Shown one piece after another: positions 35,434-43,860 of a stretch of DNA of 64,000 nt. The first letter of the stretch is position 1. Each line of letters opens with the position of its first letter. The notes under the pieces are model-generated. The model made no database searches and was not told where the DNA came from. It saw only the letters and a list, made by a program, of their open reading frames with translations. The translations under genes and the position numbers were made by a program. Origin of the DNA: Lyngbya aestuarii BL J (lineage in GTDB: Bacteria > Cyanobacteriota > Cyanobacteriia > Cyanobacteriales > Microcoleaceae); NCBI RefSeq assembly GCF_000478195.2, contig NZ_AUZM01000007.1, forward strand, positions 1-64,000, read 5' to 3'.

Positions 35434-36765
35434 ATGGCAAATGAGGAACATCTTGCCCGACTCAAACAGGGAATTGAGATGTGGAATCAATGGAGAGAAA
35501 ACAATCCAGAAGTCAAGCCCGATTTACGCGGTGTCGATCTCAGTGGAGCAGATCTCAGTGGAGCTAATCTATGGATGGCTGATCTTTGGAGTGCTGATCT
35601 CTGGGGAGCCGACTTGCGAAGTACAGACTTGAGTGACAGCAACCTCTGGAGAGCCGACTTGCGAGGTACGAATCTACGAAACGCCGACTTGAGTGGGGCT
35701 TATTTATGGAGAGCCGACTTGCGTGGTGCAGATCTCACCGGAGTTAATCTGATGGGAACAAACCTGAGTGAAGCCGACTTGTGGGGCGCTAACTTACAGT
35801 CTGCTAACTTGAGTGAAGCCAACCTCTGGAAAGCTGATTTTAGAGGGGTTTACCTCAAAGACACAATTATCGATCTGCAAACCAGTTGGGAGCAAAAATG
35901 GAAACTTGTTTGGCAAATTCTTAACCAAGGCGTGGAAGGATTAGATCTCGGAGAAGCCGATCTCAGAGAAGCCAATTTATGGAAAGCCGATCTCAGTCGA
36001 GCAAATTTGATCAATGCGGATCTGTGGGGCGCTGATTTGCGAGAAGCCAATCTGATGGGGGCGGATCTGTGGGGAGTTAACCTCAGTGAAACCGATCTCA
36101 GCCAAGCCAATCTCACGGGGGCGGATCTGTGGAGAGCAAACCTACGCGGTGCAGATCTCAGCCATGCCGACTTTAGCCAAGCCAACCTCACCGAAGCAAA
36201 TCTACGAGCGACTCAAATTCTCGGAACAAATTTTGAGCGAGTCACCCTCACTGGTGCTTGTATTGAAGATTGGGATCTCAACAGTGCAACAAATCTAAAA
36301 TTGGTGACTTGTGAATATGTTTATTTAAAAGACGATCAACAAGAACGGTGTCCACGTGATCCCAATAAAACCTTTGGTGTGGGAGAATTTACCAAGCTCT
36401 TTCAACCCGCTTTAGAAACAGTTGATCTGACCTTTCCCACGGGAATTGATTGGCAAGCTTTTTATCTCTCATTTCAAGCTTTACAAGCTGAATATGGAGT
36501 AGAAAATTTATCCGTGATTGCTCTAGAAATGACTGGAGATCAAAAATTACTGATTCGATTTAAAGTGTCTCCTTTTATCGAAAAATTAGAATTCGATTGG
36601 GTTGCAAATCAATTCTATAATCAACAGCTTAATCTGATTGAAAAGCAGTATCAAGAGCAAAATCAACTCAAACAGAAGACGCGAGAACAAGACCTCAAGC
36701 AAAGTGCGACTCTACAAGAAATTATACGTTTACTTGCTGTTCAGCACGATCATATGAGTATATAG
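35434..36765 (+). CDS. Pentapeptide-repeat protein with C-terminal effector-like domain
   Basis: A 443-residue protein. Two arrays of A(D/N)Lxx pentapeptides (about 30-140 and 168-275) predict two right-handed beta-helix blocks, separated by a 25-residue helical insert (SWEQKWKLVWQILNQ). Residues 285-385 form a second domain (CEYVYLKDD, GEFTKLFQ, ETVDLTFPTGIDW) shared, to my recollection, with other cyanobacterial pentapeptide proteins. The end is a coiled coil (about 390-440). No signal peptide. Function is unknown; such proteins are often scaffolds. Confidence 0.85.
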   Translation: MANEEHLARLKQGIEMWNQWRENNPEVKPDLRGVDLSGADLSGANLWMADLWSADLWGADLRSTDLSDSNLWRADLRGTNLRNADLSGAYLWRADLRGADLTGVNLMGTNLSEADLWGANLQSANLSEANLWKADFRGVYLKDTIIDLQTSWEQKWKLVWQILNQGVEGLDLGEADLREANLWKADLSRANLINADLWGADLREANLMGADLWGVNLSETDLSQANLTGADLWRANLRGADLSHADFSQANLTEANLRATQILGTNFERVTLTGACIEDWDLNSATNLKLVTCEYVYLKDDQQERCPRDPNKTFGVGEFTKLFQPALETVDLTFPTGIDWQAFYLSFQALQAEYGVENLSVIALEMTGDQKLLIRFKVSPFIEKLEFDWVANQFYNQQLNLIEKQYQEQNQLKQKTREQDLKQSATLQEIIRLLAVQHDHMSI

Positions 36766-37163
36766 CGCTACTTGAATCGGGAACAGGGAACACCGGATCA
36801 GGGAACAGTAGACTGTGAAAGGGTTTTAGGATCTAGAAATGTCCTAACTTAAATGCGTAGTGCTATAATAGAACAGAAGGAAACCCGTTGAAAAGCATAT
36901 TATAGATTGTCAAAAGGGGGGAGATAAATTCGGATAATAAACTTTATTTTCAAGGGTGGAAATTGATCAATTTATTCGGAAAATAAGACGAGCCTGAAAA
37001 CAGATGTAACTCTCGAAAATAGGTAAAAAATTCTCCGGATCAACGAAATAAACAAGCAAAAAACTCAATTAGAGACTGCTTCAAAGAGAGATTTTATCCG
37101 GATTATTGAAGCAAGCATCTTACCGTTTATTGATGACCAATCGACTCTAAGGAGGATAAGAGT
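36766..37163. other. Intergenic region upstream of the pix-type operon
   Basis: About 400 bases. It holds a second GGGAACA-type repeat (36778-36808) and AT-rich sequence that presumably carries the promoter of the chemosensory operon. No gene was identified. Confidence 0.55.
36778..36808. repeat. GGGAACA-type short repeat, second copy
   Basis: Two GGGAACA units plus a third after an interrupting CCGGATC, related to the array at 2433-2462. Confidence 0.65.
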
Positions 37164-38402
37164 TTGAGTGCTGAATCGGCCAAATTAGAGAGCTTAACTC
37201 AACAACTAGACACCCTCAGTCAACAACTTGCCACTGGTGATGTTGTTCTTAGCAATCCTGCTAAAGAAGGAAAACTTCATTTTTGTAATGGTCAATTGCT
37301 CTATGCAACCAGTGATTTTCATCGGGTACGACGTTGGCATCGGGCGCTCAAGAAAAATAGCCCCAACTGGAAACCCCAACCCAACTCTGTCTCATTCGAT
37401 AGTGAGAAACCTTGGGAATATCAACTCCTCTATCAAGGTGTCGCTAACGAACAACTCACACTCACTCAAGCTAAAACGATTATCGGTTATGTCACCTTAG
37501 AAATTTTATTTTCTCTACTCAACTGCACGGATACCTTTTCTAAAGCTCAACCCTCTCCAGAAGCGTCTTCGGAAGTCTCCTTGGGTTTGGGTTTATCTTA
37601 CAGCGAATTGGAGCCTGTCGTCAGTAAAGGATCACAACTGCGATCGCAATGGGAAGCCGCAGGCTTAGGTTCAATGAACCCTACAGAAGCCCCGCTACTG
37701 CGCAAACCGGTTCATTCCCAAACGCTATCGGGATGGGATAAATACCTCAACGGCAAATTTACTCTGTGGGATATTTCTCTGCGTTTAGGAAAGTCTGTGA
37801 CATCCGTGACTCGCGCCTTACTCCCGTTGATCAAGAAAGGGTTAGTCCAGTTGCGAACGGTTCCGGATCTGCCTGCACCGACGTTTAACCTCAGAACCGC
37901 GAGTTGGGAGTCTACGCCGGGTGAGTCAGAAATCACATCAATTGAACCGGATCAACAGAAGCCTTTAATTGTTTGCATCGATGATAGTCCTGTGGTCTTT
38001 CAGGTGATGAAAAATATTCTAGAACCTGCCGGATATCAAGTGGTGGGACTGCAAGATCCAGTGCAGGCGATCGCACAAGTGGCAAGATACAAACCGGATT
38101 TAATTTTTCTGGATTTGGTGATGCCCGATGCGAATGGTTATACCATCTGTCAGTTTTTGCGAAAAGCATCTGCATTTAAAAATACACCTGTGATTATTCT
38201 CACCAGTCGGGATAATGTTATTGATCGCAGTCGCACAAAACTGATTGGTGCATCAGGATTTTTAGGTAAACCCCCTGATCCGGAAGAAACCTTAAAAGTT
38301 GTGCGTCGATACCTTTCCCAATCTTCTAATCCTACTGCGGAGGGAAATAACTATGGACTCGAAATTCGCAATAATTTTGAACTCGGTGTCGGTGAATTTT
38401 AG
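37164..38402 (+). CDS. pixG: PatA/PixG-like response regulator
   Basis: A 412-residue regulator starting at TTG, placed by an AAGGAGG site eight bases upstream. Residues 1-240 form the PatA N-terminal (DUF4388) region and a helical part; a receiver domain occupies about 265-390. Its phosphorylation site is Asp317 (FLDLVMPD), with the acidic pair IDDS at 272-275 and the conserved Lys in LGKPP. PatA-type proteins sit first in cyanobacterial motility operons (pixGHIJL, ptx, pil). Here it heads a run of CheY, CheW, MCP and CheA genes, so a phototaxis role is likely. Confidence 0.88.
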   Translation: MSAESAKLESLTQQLDTLSQQLATGDVVLSNPAKEGKLHFCNGQLLYATSDFHRVRRWHRALKKNSPNWKPQPNSVSFDSEKPWEYQLLYQGVANEQLTLTQAKTIIGYVTLEILFSLLNCTDTFSKAQPSPEASSEVSLGLGLSYSELEPVVSKGSQLRSQWEAAGLGSMNPTEAPLLRKPVHSQTLSGWDKYLNGKFTLWDISLRLGKSVTSVTRALLPLIKKGLVQLRTVPDLPAPTFNLRTASWESTPGESEITSIEPDQQKPLIVCIDDSPVVFQVMKNILEPAGYQVVGLQDPVQAIAQVARYKPDLIFLDLVMPDANGYTICQFLRKASAFKNTPVIILTSRDNVIDRSRTKLIGASGFLGKPPDPEETLKVVRRYLSQSSNPTAEGNNYGLEIRNNFELGVGEF

Positions 38403-38741
38403 ATCAAGTCAGTCGATATTAGCCGGGTAATGACTGAGTTTGTAGCCTGGGATAGACGGTCAATTTTTCCGGCATCAATACGATACTTAAAGCGGTCTGG
38501 GCGATCTTTGATTTTCCATCTAATCTTCATAAAAATTCGGCATTGATATCTCCTGTTTCGAGTCCATTTAGGGGAAACGAGCGTGAGCATCTACTCACTT
38601 TTTGAGGGTTGTTGAGTCAACCTTAAGTTAATGCTGTTATCTGATGTTAATTAGCATCAAGTATTGCATTTAATCTACCCTTTGCTTCTCGTTAAAACTG
38701 ATTACATTGACCAATTTATTAATGCAATAGGAGGTTACTGA
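38403..38741. other. Gap between pixG- and pixH-like genes
   Basis: About 340 bases inside the operon, without a credible coding frame. An AGGAGG ribosome site precedes the CheY-like gene. The length leaves room for an internal promoter or regulatory RNA, but none is evident. Confidence 0.5.
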
Positions 38742-39107
38742 ATGGCTCACATTTTAGTCGTTGAAGACAATAATACTGAAGCAAAGATTTTAACTGAATG
38801 TTTACAAAGATCGGGTTTTCATGTGTTAAGCGTGACCACAGCAGAAGCGGCAAAAGCGATGGTTGCTAAACAAAGATTTGATGCAATTCTGATGGATGTT
38901 GTTTTACCCGGTCAAAGTGGTTTTGGGTTGTGTAGAGAACTCAAAAACCATGAACAAACCGCAGGAATTCCGATTATTATCTGCTCCAGCAAGTCCGAAA
39001 AATTTGATAAGAACTGGGGATTAAAACAAGGTGCATCTGCTTATATTTGTAAACCGATTAACACCGAAGAAATTCTCCAAACGCTTAAAGGATTAATCAA
39101 TAATTGA
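38742..39107 (+). CDS. pixH: CheY-like response regulator (PixH type)
   Basis: A 121-residue stand-alone receiver domain. Glu8-Asp9 (VVEDN) form the acidic pocket, Asp52 (LMDVVLPG) is the phosphorylation site and the conserved Lys lies in YICKPI. The Thr switch position is Ser (IICSS). In pix/pil systems this small CheY tunes the pilus motors opposite the PatA-type regulator. The CheW gene follows after 88 bases. Confidence 0.9.
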   Translation: MAHILVVEDNNTEAKILTECLQRSGFHVLSVTTAEAAKAMVAKQRFDAILMDVVLPGQSGFGLCRELKNHEQTAGIPIIICSSKSEKFDKNWGLKQGASAYICKPINTEEILQTLKGLINN

Positions 39108-39195
39108 CTGACCCGTTAAGGTTTGATTGTAGAAATTTAGGCTCTTGATTGTTCTGGGTGATTTTGAACCGACAAGTTTTAATTTTTGACTTTTT

Positions 39196-39687
39196 ATGGC
39201 GACTCAATCTACTGTTCAAGAAACTGAACATTTTCTCAGTCTCTCTATTACCTCCAGTCTAAAAGCCATGTTGCCTACACAGCAACTCGCTGAAGTGATC
39301 AACATTGCCCCCCATGAAATTGTTCCCCTTCCTCAAATGTCATCGTCAGTCGTTGGGGTTTTTCCCTGGCAAGGAGAAGTGTTATGGGTGGTTGATCTCA
39401 GTTATTGGATGGGATTTGATCCCTTACTGACTGAAAATTTTTCCCAGTCAAATTGTAGCATACTAAAAGTAAAAAATCAAGGAAAATCTCTCGGAATCTT
39501 AATTTATAAAGTGGGAAAAATTATCTGTTGTCAACCTCAAAAAAATCAATCTTCCCCTGTCGATTTACCCGAATCAATTTTAGAGCATCCCACCCGCAAA
39601 AACTGTATCAAAGGAGCCTGGATCGATCCTCAAGGAGAACGATTTTTAATCTTAGATACCACCTCAATTGCCTCATTAGAAGATTGA
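39196..39687 (+). CDS. pixI: CheW-like adaptor (PixI type)
   Basis: A 163-residue single CheW domain (about 15-155): LAEVINIAPHEIVPLPQMSSSVVGVFPWQGEVLWVVDL is the family core (residues about 30-70). It would link the GAF receptor to the CheA kinase encoded nearby. Gene order CheY-CheW-MCP-CheA matches cyanobacterial pix/ptx operons. Confidence 0.9.
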   Translation: MATQSTVQETEHFLSLSITSSLKAMLPTQQLAEVINIAPHEIVPLPQMSSSVVGVFPWQGEVLWVVDLSYWMGFDPLLTENFSQSNCSILKVKNQGKSLGILIYKVGKIICCQPQKNQSSPVDLPESILEHPTRKNCIKGAWIDPQGERFLILDTTSIASLED

Positions 39688-39759
39688 AAAATATCTAAAC
39701 TGAGTCCATTAAAATTCAATTTTTCCGACTAAACTAACAATTTTATTCACGGATAAACT

Positions 39760-42700
39760 ATGACAAGTTCACCTGTACATCCAACCAATTCTAATCACTT
39801 TCAAAATAACAACTCTAACTTCTCCTACTCAGGAAACCGATCATCATTCACCCCTCAATCAAACGGAATGGATAACTCAGCCATTATTCCCCTCGTGATC
39901 GATACAGAAGCCCAATCTGTTTACTCCCCCCAACAACGCACCGGATTAAAAGCCAAAACCACCGCACTCTCCAAAGAACTAACCACCTTACGCTCTAATA
40001 TCGAGTATCGGATTAACCAACTCCAAGGCTTAATCGAAAAAGAAGGTGCTGCTGCTGAACGCGCCGAACTGATTAACCTGATCACCTCACGGATGCGGGA
40101 ATCTCTCAGCACCGAAAGCATTTGTGAAACCGTCGTTGAAGATGCTCGTTTATCCCTACAATGCGATCGCATCATTGTTTACCGCTTCGATCAGTCGTGG
40201 AAAGGTACAGTTACCGCTGAATCCGTCGATCCGCAATGGCCTTCATCGATTGGTGCCGAGATTGCCGATCCCTGTTTTTCCGAACGCTATGCGGAGTTTT
40301 ATCAAAAAGGCAGAGTCAAAGCTATCCCCAACATCTACGAGGCTGGACTCACCGACTGTCATATCGCCCAACTCGAACCTTGGGCAATCAAAGCCAACCT
40401 GATTGCTCCGATTTTAATCAAAACCGCAGAAAACCCCACGGGGTATCTGTACGGCTTATTTATCGCCCATCAATGTAGTGAACCTCGGGTCTGGGTTGAA
40501 GCCGAAATCGAATTTTTCCGCCAACTGGCGACTCAAATTGGTTATGCGATTGACCAAGCGCTGCTGCTACATACTCAACAAGCCGCCACCCGACAGGCGC
40601 AACAAATCAACCATATTAACGCTCAAATCCGTAAATCCTTAGAAGTTGAGGATATTTTAGCCACAACCGTCGAAGAAACCCGAGCCGCTCTGGCCAGTGA
40701 TCGTGTACTGGTTTATGAATTCGATTCCAACTGGAAAGGAACCGTGATTGCAGAATCTGTTGATAGTCATTGGCCGACGGCATTAAGAGCCTCAATCGAT
40801 GATCCTTGCTTTGCTCAACGCTACATTCAGCCCTACTTACGGGGACGAGTCGCCGCCACTGAAAACATCTTTGAGGCGGGATTAACTGAATGTTATCTCA
40901 ATCAATTGGCACCTTTTGAGGTGAAAGCGAATCTGGTTGCTCCCATTCTCGTTAACCGTAAATTAATGGGATTGTTGATTGCTCACCAATGTTCTGGGCC
41001 GAGAGCCTGGAACGATCTGGAAATCGATCTGATGCGGAAAGTGGGGGTACAACTCGGATACGCCCTCGATCAAGCCTATCTCCTCGAAGAACAACAAGCC
41101 ACCGCCAAAAAAGCCCGACTCCTCAACGAAATCACCACTAAATTCCGCAACTCCCAAAACCCGGAAGAAGTTTTTGATCTGCTGGTTGAGGAAACCCGAG
41201 ATGCAGTCAAAGCCGATCGGGTAATCATTTATCAATTCACAGAAAATTGGGAAGGAAGTGTCATTGCAGAATCTGTCGATAGCCAATGGCCGGTGATCTT
41301 CGGGAAAAAAATTGCTGATCCTTGCTTTGCCAAAAGCTATGTTAAGCCCTATTTCAGAGGTCGAGTTACCACCGTAGAAGACTTTCAGGAGTCTGGACAC
41401 GCGGAATGTTATGCAGAAATGCTCGCGCCTTGGGCTGTCAAAGCCAATGTTGTCGCGCCGATTATTGCGGAAACCAAATTACATGGATTGTTGATTGTTC
41501 ATCAATGTTCAGGCCCTCGCAAGTGGAGCGAGTCGGATATTAACTTTACCAAACAACTAGGGATTCAAGTCGGTCTGGCTCTTGATCAAGCTTCTTTATT
41601 GCAAAAACAGCAAGATGCAGCCGAACAAGCCCGTCGTTTGAATACCATTAGTTCTCGGATTCGGGAATCTCTCAATTATCAAGATATCGTCAGTACGGCA
41701 GTTGAAGAAACGAAAGATACACTGGATGTTGATCGGGTGGTTGTGAATCAATTTAATGCGAACTGGACAGGAATGATTATTGCTGAATCGGTTAATCCAG
41801 AATTAACAAAAACCATTGGATTAGCGGTTGATGATTTTTGTTTGGCAGAAAACTACATCAAACCCTATTATCGAGGACGAGTCAAAGTTGTTGATGATGT
41901 TTATGCGGGTGAGTTGAGTGAATGTCAAGTCGGGCAGATGGAATCTTTTGAAGTCCGGGCGATGATTGTGGCGCCGATTATTGCCAAACAAAAACTACAC
42001 GGGTTGTTAATTATCCATCAATGTTCTCATCCCCGTCAATGGAAATCCCACGAAGTTGAATTGGTTCAACAGATTGCGATTCAAATTGGTTATGCACTTG
42101 ATCAGGCTTTCCTTCTCCAAGAACAACGCACCGCTACTCAACAAGCCCGACTCTTGAGTGATATTAGTTCTCGGATTCGGGAATCTCTTGATCCTGAACG
42201 TATTTTTCAAACGACTGTTGAAGAATCCCTAGAATTAATTAAAGCTGATCGGATTTTGATCTATCGCTTTAATGAAGAACAAAATGGTCAAACGGCTGTC
42301 AACGTCAGTTCTGAGGCAGTTAAACCCAATTGTTTGCAAATTTTGTCACAAGAAGACTCAGATTCAGAAGAAGAAAGTCATTCACTCCAACAAGTGGGTT
42401 TACCACTCGGGGCTGAACTGTTGAAGCGCTATCGCCAAAGTCGGATTCAGGTGATTGAAGATTTTGAAAAAGCAACGTTACCCAAAGTTTATCAAGATCA
42501 ACTTCACCAGTGGCAAGTTAAATCTTTGATTAGTGTGCCGATTTTTGTTAATCAAAGTTTGTATGGATTGTTAGAAGCTCATCAATGTTTGACAAAGGAT
42601 ACTTGGCCTGATTCCGAAATTGAAGGATTCCGACAAGTGGCTTTGCAACTGGGTTATGCCTTAGAACAGGCACAATTGCTGACTCAAATTCAACAAGCCA

Positions 42701-43743
42701 GTCAGGTTGCAGAAGTCGCCCGAGTTCAACAACAACAGGAAAAAGAACAGCTACAACAACAAATTGAAGGGTTTTTGGGTGAGATTGAAGAATCGTTTAA
42801 TGGAGATTTGACGGTGCGGGCGCGAGTCTCAGAAGGGGTGATGGGAACGGTTGCTGACTTTTTTAATGCCACGATTGAGAGTTTACAACGATTGGTGTTG
42901 CAAGTTCAGTCTGGGGCGAATGTGGTGAGTTCTACCGCCGCCGGGAGTGAACAGGATATTCAACAACTCTCTAATGATGCTCTGCGCCAAGCTGATGCGA
43001 TTAGTAATGCGCTTAGTCAAATTCAGATGATGGCGGATTCGATTCAAGGGGTTGCTCACAATGCTCAGTCGGCTCAAACCCAAGTGCGATCAGCTTCTGA
43101 GATTTTGCAAAAAGGTGATGCGGCGATGAATCAGACGGTTGAGAGCATTTTAGCGATTCAAAAGACAGTATACATTACGGCTCGCAAGGTGAAAAATTTG
43201 GGAGAAGCCAGCGCGAAAATTTCTCGGGTGGTGAATTTGATTAATGAATTTGCCAATCAAACTCACGTTTTAGCGTTAAATGCTTCGGTAGAAAGTACCC
43301 GTGCGAGTGAGGATGGTCAAGGTTTTGCTACAGTGGCGACTGAGGTGCGAACTTTGGCGGAACAATCGGCGAGTGCAACGCAAGAAATTGAGCAAATTGT
43401 TGAGGAAATTCAAGCGGAAACGAATGAAGTTGTACGGGCGATGAAAGTGGGTTTAAAACGGGTAATGACTGGAACTCATTTGGTTAAAGAAACTCGTCAG
43501 ACCTTGACAGAATTGGTAGAAGTGAGTCATTCGATTCGGAATTTAGTTGAACAAATTGCCGATTCTGCTACGGAACAAGCCCAAACTTCGGGTCAACTTT
43601 CTCACACGATTAAAGAAGTGGCTGGAATTGCTCGTTCGACCTCTGAACAGTCTTTACAAGTGGCTGATTCGTTTACTCAATTGTTGGAGGTTGCGGGTAA
43701 ATTACAAACTGGGGTTTCTCAGTTCAAAGTCGAAGAAAAATAG
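39760..43743 (+). CDS. pixJ: Soluble five-GAF methyl-accepting photoreceptor (PixJ/PtxD type)
   Basis: A 1327-residue receptor without any membrane helix. After a disordered start (1-60), five GAF domains follow (about 100-270, 280-442, 452-613, 623-785, 795-973). GAF1 has both cyanobacteriochrome cysteines, Cys172 in DPCF and Cys200 in CH, 28 residues apart as in DXCF receptors. GAF2 (Cys350, Cys378), GAF3 (Cys522, Cys550) and GAF4 (Cys694, Cys722) keep both cysteines but have Tyr or Gln after the second. GAF5 lacks both. A HAMP-like region and an MCP signalling domain (about 1100-1325, tip LINEFANQTHVLALNASVES) end the protein. It probably senses light and signals to CheA. Confidence 0.9.
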   Translation: MTSSPVHPTNSNHFQNNNSNFSYSGNRSSFTPQSNGMDNSAIIPLVIDTEAQSVYSPQQRTGLKAKTTALSKELTTLRSNIEYRINQLQGLIEKEGAAAERAELINLITSRMRESLSTESICETVVEDARLSLQCDRIIVYRFDQSWKGTVTAESVDPQWPSSIGAEIADPCFSERYAEFYQKGRVKAIPNIYEAGLTDCHIAQLEPWAIKANLIAPILIKTAENPTGYLYGLFIAHQCSEPRVWVEAEIEFFRQLATQIGYAIDQALLLHTQQAATRQAQQINHINAQIRKSLEVEDILATTVEETRAALASDRVLVYEFDSNWKGTVIAESVDSHWPTALRASIDDPCFAQRYIQPYLRGRVAATENIFEAGLTECYLNQLAPFEVKANLVAPILVNRKLMGLLIAHQCSGPRAWNDLEIDLMRKVGVQLGYALDQAYLLEEQQATAKKARLLNEITTKFRNSQNPEEVFDLLVEETRDAVKADRVIIYQFTENWEGSVIAESVDSQWPVIFGKKIADPCFAKSYVKPYFRGRVTTVEDFQESGHAECYAEMLAPWAVKANVVAPIIAETKLHGLLIVHQCSGPRKWSESDINFTKQLGIQVGLALDQASLLQKQQDAAEQARRLNTISSRIRESLNYQDIVSTAVEETKDTLDVDRVVVNQFNANWTGMIIAESVNPELTKTIGLAVDDFCLAENYIKPYYRGRVKVVDDVYAGELSECQVGQMESFEVRAMIVAPIIAKQKLHGLLIIHQCSHPRQWKSHEVELVQQIAIQIGYALDQAFLLQEQRTATQQARLLSDISSRIRESLDPERIFQTTVEESLELIKADRILIYRFNEEQNGQTAVNVSSEAVKPNCLQILSQEDSDSEEESHSLQQVGLPLGAELLKRYRQSRIQVIEDFEKATLPKVYQDQLHQWQVKSLISVPIFVNQSLYGLLEAHQCLTKDTWPDSEIEGFRQVALQLGYALEQAQLLTQIQQASQVAEVARVQQQQEKEQLQQQIEGFLGEIEESFNGDLTVRARVSEGVMGTVADFFNATIESLQRLVLQVQSGANVVSSTAAGSEQDIQQLSNDALRQADAISNALSQIQMMADSIQGVAHNAQSAQTQVRSASEILQKGDAAMNQTVESILAIQKTVYITARKVKNLGEASAKISRVVNLINEFANQTHVLALNASVESTRASEDGQGFATVATEVRTLAEQSASATQEIEQIVEEIQAETNEVVRAMKVGLKRVMTGTHLVKETRQTLTELVEVSHSIRNLVEQIADSATEQAQTSGQLSHTIKEVAGIARSTSEQSLQVADSFTQLLEVAGKLQTGVSQFKVEEK

Positions 43744-43860
43744 TCAAGAGTGAATCGTAAATCGTCGGGGTGATTGATGAATTTCCCCGACCTGTGAAGG
43801 AATAATTGTAATCACTAATCGCTGATCACTCATTAATGATCACTGTTAACTATAAATAAA

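Noticed and set aside
35520-36250. Regular DNA repeats that might suggest a CRISPR array
   Set aside because: They are the 15-base periodicity of coding pentapeptides, with no constant repeat or variable spacers.
40267-40278. DPCF alone as proof of a cyanobacteriochrome
   Set aside because: This motif also occurs in GAFs of multi-GAF receptors that do not bind bilin; only the combination with CH in GAF1 is taken as strong evidence.
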